Below, in pieces: positions 6,187 through 13,047 of a DNA stretch of 13,761 nt. Below the pieces are notes generated by a model. The model did not search any database and was not told the DNA's origin. It was given only the letters and a program-made list of their open reading frames with translations. Made by a program: the position numbers and the translations under genes. Source of the DNA: an uncultured Lachnospiraceae bacterium (GTDB lineage Bacteria > Bacillota_A > Clostridia > Lachnospirales > Lachnospiraceae); contig USDU01000050.1 of assembly GCA_900553635.1 (NCBI GenBank), positions 1 to 13,761 of the forward strand, written 5' to 3'. Each line of letters begins with the position of its first letter. The stretch's first letter is position 1.

Positions 6187-6334
6187 CGGCAAAAGATGAC
6201 GGCAAAGCCGGAAAAGTGACGGCAAAAAGTGACGGCACAGAGGAAAAGTGACGGCAAAAAATGCCGTCAAAACGAAAAAATGACGGCAAAAGATGACGGC
6301 AAAGTAAGAAAATGACGGCAAAAAGTGCCGTCAT
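6152..6334. repeat. ordered iteron-like array: six 32-33 bp units with paired TGACGGCA boxes
   Basis: TGACGGCA boxes begin at 6152, 6184, 6197, 6217, 6230, 6249, 6281, 6294 and 6313. Inverted boxes (TGCCGTCA) begin at 6262 and 6326, and a degenerate one (TGCTGGCA) at 6165. They form six pairs starting at 6152, 6184, 6217, 6249, 6281 and 6313. Within every pair the offset is exactly 13 bp, with a 5-base spacer of A and G only. Between pairs the period is 32 or 33 bp, with spacers that mostly contain A-runs. Units 4 and 6 have an inverted second box and form perfect 8- and 9-bp hairpins. A 31-bp sequence (6177-6207) recurs exactly at 6274-6304. The 32-bp period is about three helical turns, so all pairs lie on one face of the DNA. 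This is typical of protein-binding iterons at replication origins or centromeres. Which protein binds is unknown. Confidence 0.85.
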
Positions 6335-6352
6335 TCTATGATATCAGGGGTT

Positions 6353-6414
6353 TTAGGGGATTTTCCCCTAACCAGAGGCATTTGGACGGTGACGTCACAA
6401 ATGCGTATCTGGCA
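6353..6414 (+). other. oriT: candidate origin of transfer (oriT)
   Basis: A strong hairpin TTAGGGGATTTTCCCCTAA (6353-6371) is followed by an imperfectly nested structure. The inverted repeat GCATTTG (6378-6384) and CAAATGC (6398-6404) encloses most of the 10-bp palindrome GTGACGTCAC (6389-6398). Just after the right arm comes GTATCTGGCA (6405-6414), which resembles the IncP/MOBP nick region (TATCCTG/C) and lies at similar spacing from the inverted repeat, about 7 bp. The site is just upstream of mobC and a MOBP-type relaxase gene, where oriT is expected. No T-run follows the hairpins, so they are not terminators. The exact nick position is inference. Confidence 0.6.
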
Positions 6415-6509
6415 AGAGACCGACAGGGCTCTTGAAAAGAAGGGAGGAATAGAGCACGGAAGAAACAAAAGTAGAGTGGATAAAAAATGCGGATGATTTT
6501 CTGGACTGG

Positions 6510-6977
6510 ATGACGGTCCACCAAAGCTATTCGGCAGTTTTCAAAAAGGATGCGGCGGCTGTGCTGTTCTATGTAGAGCAGATGCAGTACGAGATTGGCA
6601 GTCGGGACGGGGAACTTGTACGGCGGAAAATTGGAAAAGAGGAAGTAGAGTCATACCGGTATGAGGATTTGATTGATGATGTAGATATCTGGATTTTTGG
6701 AAAAATATTGGAATTGAATGGGCTTCGAGATGATTGTCGTAATGACATTGAGCGGGCTGTCCATGAAAGTGAATATCAGAAGCTGAAGGAGGATGAGCGG
6801 CGTGTCGGAAAACTGTACGAGAAGACTTGTTACGGGAAGGCAGTAGATGTCTTAGCGGAGCGGTTGGCAGAAAAACTGTTTGATAATATCCTGAAGGGCA
6901 AGTATAAGCAGGAAATTCAGGATATAGCAGAGAAAATCTGCAGTTTTGCGGAAGAGGAAAAGAAGTATGGCCGCTAA
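6510..6977 (+). CDS. unidentified helical protein between oriT and mobC
   Basis: From the first ATG the product is 155 residues. It is charged, mostly helical and without membrane segments (QSYSAVFKKDAAAVLFYVEQM, ERAVHESEYQKLKEDERRVGKLYEKTC, LFDNILKGKYKQEIQDIAEKI). No family is recognised. The ATG at 6510 has no ribosome site, but the frame stays open back to 6453. An AGGGAGG (6441-6447) lies 8 bases before ACG at 6456, which would give 18 more residues beginning with EETKVEWIKNADDFLDW. The natural start may therefore be ACG, or an ATG lost by one base change; the ATG is used here because ACG is rarely used. The stop overlaps mobC by 11 bp, so it is part of the mobilization operon and may be an accessory relaxosome protein. 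Confidence 0.65.
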   Translation: MTVHQSYSAVFKKDAAAVLFYVEQMQYEIGSRDGELVRRKIGKEEVESYRYEDLIDDVDIWIFGKILELNGLRDDCRNDIERAVHESEYQKLKEDERRVGKLYEKTCYGKAVDVLAERLAEKLFDNILKGKYKQEIQDIAEKICSFAEEEKKYGR

Positions 6978-7293
6978 ATGGGTGCGGAAAACCGTACGAT
7001 TAACGGAGATGGAAGCGAGGCTTTTGGCAGAAAGAGCTGCCGAGAGCGGGTTACCGGAAAATCAGTACATTCGTTTCCAGATACGGCAAAGACCGTCAGA
7101 TTATCCGGCGGTGCAAAAATTGTTAAAAGAGCTGATCAATGAGATAAACCGGATAGGGAACAATATCAACCAGATTGTTCACGGAAATCACATGGATTTT
7201 TATACAGAAGCAGACAAAGAACAGCTTTCGGCTTATATGAGGCGGCTGAATCTGTCCATGCGTGAGGTGATAGAGAAAATTGGCAATCAGTAA
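6967..7293 (+). CDS. mobC: MobC-like relaxosome accessory protein
   Basis: This 108-residue protein has a ribbon-helix-helix-like N-terminus (VRKTVRLTEMEARLLAERAAESGLPENQYIRFQI). It is followed by the block typical of MobC proteins (LLKELINEINRIGNNINQIVHG). MobC binds oriT near the nick site, helps open the strands and recruits the relaxase. ATG 6967 is preferred over a TTG at 6946 because GAGG (6954-6957) is well spaced to it and MAAKWVRKTVRL matches family N-termini. It overlaps both neighbours: 11 bp with the upstream gene and 14 bp with the relaxase. The candidate oriT is about 550 bp upstream. Confidence 0.85.
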   Translation: MAAKWVRKTVRLTEMEARLLAERAAESGLPENQYIRFQIRQRPSDYPAVQKLLKELINEINRIGNNINQIVHGNHMDFYTEADKEQLSAYMRRLNLSMREVIEKIGNQ

Positions 7294-8770
7294 AATTACC
7301 TGTATGAAAGATTGCGGAAAGAGTTATCACGGAAAACATTTGAGGGCAGCTCTTGCATATATCACAGTCCCGGAAAAGACACAGCAAGGGAGGCTGGTGG
7401 CAGGTATAAATTGCGTACCGGAATTTGCTTTTGAGCAGATGAAGGAGACAAAACGGAAATACGGGAAGTTAGACAAGCGGCAGGGATATCATTTGGTCTT
7501 ATCCTTCAAAGAAAATGAGGTCACCCCGGACACCGCCATGGAATTAACTTCCCGCTTCGTAAAGGAATACCTCGGCAGCGAATACGAGGCCGTCTACGCC
7601 GTCCACGACAACACCCGGCATATCCACGCCCATATCGTATTCAACAGTGTGAGCTTCCTAACCGGGAAAAAGTACCGCTATGAAAAAGGTGACTGGGCCA
7701 GGGAGATACAGCCTATCACCAACCGACTCTGTCAAGAGTATGGTCTGTCCACAATCGAAATTGAGGACGATAAGCTGAATCAGGATGTGGAATACCGGGA
7801 AACCCGGAAAGAGCAGGCAATTCAGCATGTCTGGAATTCGGCTATCCGGCGGGATCTGGATGCTTGTATCATTCTGTCGGCCACGTATGAGGAGTTTCAG
7901 CAGAAGCTTACAGAACGGGGCTATGAGTGTAAAGAAAGCAAGTATCTGGCTATCCGTCCGCCGGGCATGAAGCGGTTCCGCAGGACGCAGCGACTGGGAG
8001 AAGATTATACGATAGAACGGATACAGGAGAGAATTGAGACCGAAACTTTGCGGTCAGCCGCTAAGGCAGGCCTGGGTCGTGCCCCGCGGATCGTGGGCGG
8101 CAGTGTCCGTAGACACCAGAGGGCGAAACTGACGGGTCTGCAGAAGCGGTACTTTGCCCGCCTGTACAGGACCGGCAAGCTGAAAAGGCGGCCATACAGT
8201 CAGGCGTGGAGATACCGGGATGATATCCGGAAAATGAAAAAACTCCAGAATCAATATCTATTTTTGGCCAGAGAGGACATCACGACGGTTCCGGAGCTTC
8301 AGAATGCCGTACAGACTCTGACTGCCAGACAAAAGGAAGCGGCCAGGGAGAAAAGCCGTCTGGGAAAACAGAAACACCGTTTTCAGGAACTGTTTGAATT
8401 GGCGGCAAAGATGGAGGAGCTGGAAGCAGCGTTTCATTCCTATGAGCGTGGCGATTCCTTTTTTACGGAAGAGCATCAGGATTATGAGGCGCGCCAGAAG
8501 GACTTGGCGGAAAAGGGATATACCTACGAGGAAATCTGCGCGGTCAGGGAGCGGATTACCCGGGAGTATGCGGAAGCGACTTCCCGGGAACGGCAGCTCT
8601 ACAGGGAACTGAAAACCGGAAAAGGACTGTTAAAAGAAATGGAAACAGAGGATAAAACACAGAGACAGACAAAGGGGGAAATAGATGGAACAGAACGAAG
8701 AGAAGAGCAGGAAACTCAGCGCCAGGGAGATCGAGGCGTATCTGCAGAAAATGAAAAAATCACATTATAG
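7280..8770 (+). CDS. relaxase (MOBP-type mobilization nuclease)
   Basis: This 496-residue relaxase nicks oriT, binds covalently to the 5' end and leads the strand into the recipient. The metal-binding motif is HDNTRHIHAHIVFN, with His109, His114, His116 and His118. The probable catalytic Tyr is Tyr27 (AALAYITVPEKT). The first 150 residues are the catalytic domain. The rest is basic (about 220-320) and then long charged helices (about 330-470), a likely coiled coil for contacts with MobC or the coupling protein. The start is a TTG at 7280 inside mobC; it gives the family's MAISKI beginning, while the next ATG would cut into the domain. The gene overlaps the next one by 86 bp. Codons at about 7511-7690 favour C in third position far more than the rest, a possible recombination patch. 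Confidence 0.9.
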   Translation: MAISKITCMKDCGKSYHGKHLRAALAYITVPEKTQQGRLVAGINCVPEFAFEQMKETKRKYGKLDKRQGYHLVLSFKENEVTPDTAMELTSRFVKEYLGSEYEAVYAVHDNTRHIHAHIVFNSVSFLTGKKYRYEKGDWAREIQPITNRLCQEYGLSTIEIEDDKLNQDVEYRETRKEQAIQHVWNSAIRRDLDACIILSATYEEFQQKLTERGYECKESKYLAIRPPGMKRFRRTQRLGEDYTIERIQERIETETLRSAAKAGLGRAPRIVGGSVRRHQRAKLTGLQKRYFARLYRTGKLKRRPYSQAWRYRDDIRKMKKLQNQYLFLAREDITTVPELQNAVQTLTARQKEAAREKSRLGKQKHRFQELFELAAKMEELEAAFHSYERGDSFFTEEHQDYEARQKDLAEKGYTYEEICAVRERITREYAEATSRERQLYRELKTGKGLLKEMETEDKTQRQTKGEIDGTERREEQETQRQGDRGVSAENEKITL

Positions 8771-9632
8771 TGGTGATGTGATGGAGCTGGTGAAGGATGA
8801 TCTGGAGTATGGCCTGAGCCCGGCCCAAGTGGAGAGCTATCTGAACCGGGCCGATTTTTCGTCTCGACAGAAAAAACTATATTCCGAGGCGCTCCGGGAT
8901 AACTTCCCGAAGGAAGTGTTGGAAATTGCGTTCGCCCGTGGCCTGAAGGTTCAGCAGATGCAGGTGGCCTGTGGGTATGTCCGGAAGGGAATCTCAGAAG
9001 ACGCACTCAGGGAAGTCCTCAGCGAAGAACGCAGTGCAAAAGAAATGAGTGACATGATGCAGGATATCTTAAACCGTCAGGAGGAAGACGCGGCTGTCCC
9101 GGTAACGGAGCTTTCGGATAGCCTGCAGGAGCAACTGGATGAGGCGCTACAGCAGAAAGAATATCTGGAACAGCAGATAGCGGCGAAGGAAAAAGAGATT
9201 CAGGAGGGGCTTGCGAAAGTGGCCAGCCAGCGAGGCATCATCGAGGAGCAGGCAGCCCGGATTCGGGAACTGGAGGAGCGACTGGAAAAGCGTCCGGCCC
9301 GCCCGCAGGTGTCCTACGAAGTGCAGGTGCCGATGGAGCAGGGAAAGCCGCCTGTACAGATACCGGTAGAGGTGGAACGAAAGAGAAGCAATGATGTCGG
9401 TAGATTCAAGATGTTGTTTGAAAAAAGGAAAGCCAGGACCGACATGGTAAAGCTGGTGTCCCAGGCCGATTTGTCGGAGGGACAGCTTGCGGCGATCCTT
9501 GCGGGAATGGAGCAGGGCCTTACCCAGGAGCAGCTTACAGAGCTGGTACACTGCGGAGCTACCCCGGAGAAGATGCAGATTATTGTGGAAATTGCCGTGC
9601 TGGAGAACAGCATGAGAAGAGAGGAGGCGTGA
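8685..9632 (+). CDS. coiled-coil mobilization accessory protein
   Basis: This 315-residue soluble protein is built mainly of helices. Residues about 140-205 form a clear coiled coil (LQEQLDEALQQKEYLEQQIAA then RGIIEEQAARIRELEERLE). A proline-rich linker follows (about 206-230), then a helical C-terminal part containing RFKMLFEKRKARTDMVKL. The first 120 residues contain short similar helical repeats (YGLSPAQVESYLN, RGLKVQQMQVACGYVRKG), and DLSEGQLAAILAGMEQGLTQEQL at the end resembles them. Proteins like this sit between relaxase and PcfB genes in clostridial ICEs and are annotated only as mobilization or hypothetical proteins. The ATG has AAAGGGGGAAA upstream and lies 86 bp inside the relaxase gene. 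It probably helps assemble the relaxosome, by context only. Confidence 0.7.
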   Translation: MEQNEEKSRKLSAREIEAYLQKMKKSHYSGDVMELVKDDLEYGLSPAQVESYLNRADFSSRQKKLYSEALRDNFPKEVLEIAFARGLKVQQMQVACGYVRKGISEDALREVLSEERSAKEMSDMMQDILNRQEEDAAVPVTELSDSLQEQLDEALQQKEYLEQQIAAKEKEIQEGLAKVASQRGIIEEQAARIRELEERLEKRPARPQVSYEVQVPMEQGKPPVQIPVEVERKRSNDVGRFKMLFEKRKARTDMVKLVSQADLSEGQLAAILAGMEQGLTQEQLTELVHCGATPEKMQIIVEIAVLENSMRREEA

Positions 9633-9633
9633 G

Positions 9634-10572
9634 ATGGCGGAAGAGATTCAGGAGGCGATCCAGATTATCCGGGTAGCCTATGACGGCGTGGAGATCTGCA
9701 TGAAAGCAGGTTCCAGTGGTCTGAAAGCGCTGCAGCAGATCGTGCAGCTCTTCAAATATCTGCTTGACCAGGAGAAGCTGAGCGGAAAAACCAGTATGAA
9801 AAAGCTTCTGATGCGGGGCGGTGATCTGCAGGTTTTAAAGTTTCCGGAACAGGATTTGAAACGGATCGAAAAGGCCGCAAAGAAATACGGGATTCTGTAT
9901 ACGAGACTGCCGGATATCAATGCAAAGGATGGATATGCAGAGATTCTGTTCCATTCGGAAGCAGTCCCACGGGTCAATTTGTTGATTGAAAAGCTGAAAT
10001 CCGGAAAGATAGCGACAATAGAGGATTACCTGAACAACGGGGTAGAGGAAGAAATGGAGAAGCTGCCCGGTTTTTTAAAGGAACGGCTGCCCGGCGGTAA
10101 TTACAGGGAAGAAGAGTTGGAGGAACTGCAGGAGCTGGCGGCCCGGATACAGGCGAACGCAATCCGAAAGGATACGCCCTGCGTCGCGATCACACTGGAT
10201 CAATCGCTCATCGCAGAGGAGACAGCAGAGCGGATAAAAACCAGAATTCCCGGCACCTGGGGCGAGCATATCCGGTATCTGTGGATTGATAAGGCAGATA
10301 TGGTGAAAATCCACGGCGGGAAGACAATGCTGACATTTCTTGATCCGGAAAAAGACTATACCATCGTTGGAAAAGAGGAAAAGCTGAGGGAGCAGATCCG
10401 GGGAGCCGAACTGTATGAGAAGCATTATGATCCGGTAGAAAAGGAATTACGAAAGAAGGCGGAGACGACTGAGAAACAGCAAACGAAAAATGAAAGAGCG
10501 AAGAATTGGAAGAAATCCGGAGAGACCGGCGCGAAAAACAGTAGAAAAACTGGCAGGAAAAAAGGCAGGTGA
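9634..10572 (+). CDS. PcfB-like (DUF3801) relaxosome-coupling protein
   Basis: This 312-residue protein resembles the PcfB/DUF3801 family. The N-terminal block has EAIQIIRVAYDGVEICMKAGSSGLKALQQIVQLFKYLL, then a compact domain with GDLQVLKFPEQDLKRIEKAAKKYGILYTRLPD and a beta-rich middle region (CVAITLDQSLIAEETAERI). The C-terminal 45 residues are almost only Lys, Arg, Glu and Thr and are probably disordered and DNA-binding. In the Enterococcus plasmid pCF10, PcfB binds the relaxase PcfG and the coupling protein PcfC and delivers the relaxosome. The gene starts 1 bp after the coiled-coil gene and is directly followed by the VirD4 gene, as in pCF10 and Tn1549-like elements. There is no membrane segment. 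Confidence 0.8.
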   Translation: MAEEIQEAIQIIRVAYDGVEICMKAGSSGLKALQQIVQLFKYLLDQEKLSGKTSMKKLLMRGGDLQVLKFPEQDLKRIEKAAKKYGILYTRLPDINAKDGYAEILFHSEAVPRVNLLIEKLKSGKIATIEDYLNNGVEEEMEKLPGFLKERLPGGNYREEELEELQELAARIQANAIRKDTPCVAITLDQSLIAEETAERIKTRIPGTWGEHIRYLWIDKADMVKIHGGKTMLTFLDPEKDYTIVGKEEKLREQIRGAELYEKHYDPVEKELRKKAETTEKQQTKNERAKNWKKSGETGAKNSRKTGRKKGR

Positions 10573-10581
10573 TGAAAACGT

Positions 10582-12675
10582 ATGCAGACGGGAAAGAAGA
10601 AGCCCGCCCTTCCGTGGCTGCTTGCTGGTGCAGTGCTGGCCGGATATCTGGGCTACATGCTTGGCGGAATCTGGAAGGAAGGAATAACCTATGAGGAGTT
10701 CATGGAGCGCTTGAGCGCAGTCTGTGAAAGACCCCTAGCCAATAATTGGAGCGCCTATTCGCTGAAACTGATTGCTTTTGCGGAGCTGATATATGCGATG
10801 GCAATGCTCATGTACTACACCAGTGGACGGAACCTTATGCCCGGTAAGGAGCATGGTACAGCACGTCTAGAGTCTCCGGCGCAGGCCGCCCGGCTTCTGG
10901 AGGATAAAGACCCGGAAAGAAACCGGATCTTGAGTAAAAATGTCCGTATGTCTATGGATTTCCGGAAACTAAAACTCAACGGGAATATCCTGATCTGCGG
11001 AGGCTCAGGAGCCGGAAAGACCTTTTACTTTGTAAAGCCCAACCTGATGCAGCTCCCCAGGAACTGCTCCTTTATCTGTACCGATCCGAAGGGAGAGATC
11101 CTGCGAAGCTGCGGACAGATGCTAAAGGACAACGGCTATCAGGTGAAGGTCATCAACCTGTTGGAGATGGAAAAATCAGATTGCTATAATCCATTCCGTT
11201 ATATCCGTGAAGAAACAGATGTAGTGAAGCTGATTACGAACCTGATTGCCAATACTACACCAAAGGGAGCCAATTCTTCCGATCCGTTCTGGGAGAAAGC
11301 AGAGAGTATGTTGCTGCAGGCTCTCTTTTATTATGTCTGGCTGGAGGAACCGGACGCCACAAAGAACATGGGAACCGTGATGAAGCTTTTGGGAGAAGCG
11401 GAGGTAACGGAGCGGAACAAGCCGTCTAAGCTGGATCTGCGGATGCAGAAGCTGGCAGAGCGCTCTAAGCTGGGGGAGCAGCACCCGGCCATTGTCCAGT
11501 ATAACAAGTGTATGCGGGGAGCCGGGGATACGGTGCGGAGCATTATCATCAGCGCCAATTCTCGCTTGGCCTATCTGGAAAATCAGAAGGTACTGCGGCT
11601 GTTGTCCAGGGATGATATGAATCTGGCGGAGCTTGGGACCGGCGTCAACCGGGACGAAAAGACTCGGACAGCACTTTTCTGTGTCATCCCGGATTCCGAT
11701 AAGTCCTATAACTTCATTATCGGTATGCTTTACACCCAGATCTTTCAGGAACTATACTATCAGGCCGACTTTGAGTACGGCGGGCGGCTGCCGATTCATG
11801 TGACCTTTATGCTGGACGAGTTTGCGAATGTGGCACTGCCGGATGATTTTTGTTCCCTGCTTTCCACCATGCGAAGCAGGGAGATCAGCAGCATTATCAT
11901 CATCCAGAATTTCGCGCAGCTTAAAGCGCTGTTCAAGGATACCTGGGAGACGATACCCGGAAACTGCGATACGTTTATTTATCTGGGCGGCAATGAGCAG
12001 AGTACCCACAAATATGTGTCGGAGCTTCTGGGTAAAAGTACCATTGACAAGAAGTCCACGGGAGAAACAAAAGGGCGGCAGGGCAGCTCCAGCCGAAACT
12101 ACGATGTTCTTGGGCGGGAGCTTCTGACGCCGGATGAGGTACGGAAGCTGGATAACAAGAAATGTATTCTCTTTATCCGTGGCTTGAATCCGGTTCTGGA
12201 TGATAAATACGTTCCGTTTTCCCATGCAAGGTTTCGCGAGACGGCAGACGGAGGCGGGGCTGCTTATGAGCATGAGCCAAAGGAGAACCGGAAGCCCTAT
12301 GAGCTGTTGAATAAAAAGGCAATGAGCTATTACGAGAAGCAAAAGAAAGCGGGAGCGCCGGTTTATATCAATACGGTGACCTATGAGGCGTTTATGCAGC
12401 TGGGTGATGATGGGCAAAGGGAAAACCAAAGCGCAGACGGGCATAAGGGCCAGAAGGGACAAAACCGACAGAAAGCCAGGGAAAATCAAGCGGATACTAT
12501 CGAAGTCCGGATCGCAAGGTGGGACTATTCTGCTGAGCAGATCGAAGAGTTGAAAAAAGCAATCCAGGCAGGGATTCCAAAAGAGAAACTACTGGAAATA
12601 TTCTATCCGGATGTACGCGTGGAAGAAATGCGAACCTTTCGGATGGCTTACAAGAAAGGAATGAAGAACGATTGA
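10582..12675 (+). CDS. virD4: VirD4/TcpA-type coupling ATPase of the conjugative type IV system
   Basis: This 697-residue protein pumps the relaxase-bound strand to the secretion channel. Two N-terminal membrane spans are seen at residues about 9-31 and 61-80. Walker A is GGSGAGKT (140-147) and Walker B is MLDEFAN (410-416). ICTDPKGE and YNPFRYI after Walker A are typical of the VirD4/TraG family. After about residue 590 comes a Gln/Lys-rich linker and a helical tail (YSAEQIEELKKAIQAGIPKEKLLEIFYP), probably for substrate choice. ATG 10582 is chosen because the earlier ATG at 10572 is in another frame and the reading starts MQTGKKKPALPWLLAGAV, a normal positive-inside N-terminus. It lies 9 bp after the PcfB-like gene. 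The stop overlaps a TTG of the next frame. Confidence 0.93.
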   Translation: MQTGKKKPALPWLLAGAVLAGYLGYMLGGIWKEGITYEEFMERLSAVCERPLANNWSAYSLKLIAFAELIYAMAMLMYYTSGRNLMPGKEHGTARLESPAQAARLLEDKDPERNRILSKNVRMSMDFRKLKLNGNILICGGSGAGKTFYFVKPNLMQLPRNCSFICTDPKGEILRSCGQMLKDNGYQVKVINLLEMEKSDCYNPFRYIREETDVVKLITNLIANTTPKGANSSDPFWEKAESMLLQALFYYVWLEEPDATKNMGTVMKLLGEAEVTERNKPSKLDLRMQKLAERSKLGEQHPAIVQYNKCMRGAGDTVRSIIISANSRLAYLENQKVLRLLSRDDMNLAELGTGVNRDEKTRTALFCVIPDSDKSYNFIIGMLYTQIFQELYYQADFEYGGRLPIHVTFMLDEFANVALPDDFCSLLSTMRSREISSIIIIQNFAQLKALFKDTWETIPGNCDTFIYLGGNEQSTHKYVSELLGKSTIDKKSTGETKGRQGSSSRNYDVLGRELLTPDEVRKLDNKKCILFIRGLNPVLDDKYVPFSHARFRETADGGGAAYEHEPKENRKPYELLNKKAMSYYEKQKKAGAPVYINTVTYEAFMQLGDDGQRENQSADGHKGQKGQNRQKARENQADTIEVRIARWDYSAEQIEELKKAIQAGIPKEKLLEIFYPDVRVEEMRTFRMAYKKGMKND

Positions 12676-12695
12676 ATAAAAGAAAAGAGAGAAAT

Positions 12696-12998
12696 ATGAG
12701 AAAAAAGGTGCTGACGGTAACGGCCATTGTGTCCGGGATCTATGTGGCGGCCCGGTGGGTGATCACCAGCCACGCTGCAGGCACGGAGGTGGTGACGCAG
12801 CCGCTGGACAACCTGAAGACACTGGTGATCGCCGTGATCGGGGCGGTGGGCCTGATTATTCTGGCAAAGAACATCATGGAGTTTGCCCAGGCATATCAGA
12901 ATCAGGATTCCTCGTCCATGAACTCGGCGCTGAAGGGAATCGTGGCGGGAACGATTATGGCGATGATTTCGCCGGTACTTTCCTTCCTTGGATTCTGA
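12696..12998 (+). CDS. Maff2-family small membrane protein (VirB2-like?)
   Basis: This 100-residue protein has three hydrophobic segments at residues about 5-27, 40-60 and 81-99. The first is preceded by MRKK and followed by SHAAG, so it may be a cleaved signal. The mature part would then have two membrane helices joined by a polar stretch (AQAYQNQDSSSMNSALKG), the shape of VirB2/TrbC pilin-type subunits. Maff2-family proteins are constant members of clostridial ICE transfer regions, always between virD4 and virB6-like genes. ATG 12696 follows AAAGAGAGAAAT; an earlier TTG at 12672 has no suitable ribosome site. The pilin-like role is inference. Confidence 0.82.
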   Translation: MRKKVLTVTAIVSGIYVAARWVITSHAAGTEVVTQPLDNLKTLVIAVIGAVGLIILAKNIMEFAQAYQNQDSSSMNSALKGIVAGTIMAMISPVLSFLGF

Positions 12999-13047
12999 AA
13001 TTGGATTCCAATAGAAGAGAAAAGGGAAAGAGAGGTGAGAACAGGAT

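Noticed and set aside
5876..6334. Minus-strand frames with a periodic Phe/Leu/Pro/Ser-rich protein (ending within the repeat array)
   Set aside because: The periodic peptide is just the antisense translation of the TGACGGCA repeats and of the TOPRIM gene; no ribosome site or family resemblance.
6152..6334. CRISPR array
   Set aside because: Repeats are only 8 bp boxes in 32-bp units with A-rich, similar spacers and inverted copies; there are no unique spacers of about 30 bp and no cas genes.
6353..6371. Intrinsic terminator
   Set aside because: The hairpin is strong but no T-run follows on either strand; an oriT-type structure fits better.
10490..10687. 65-residue + strand frame spanning the PcfB-like/VirD4 junction
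   Set aside because: It overlaps two better-supported genes in another frame and is Arg/Lys/Glu-rich only because of the purine-rich DNA.
11752..12489. 245-residue minus-strand frame opposite the VirD4 gene
   Set aside because: The + strand carries clear Walker B and VirD4 family sequence; the antisense frame is a codon-bias shadow without a recognisable domain.
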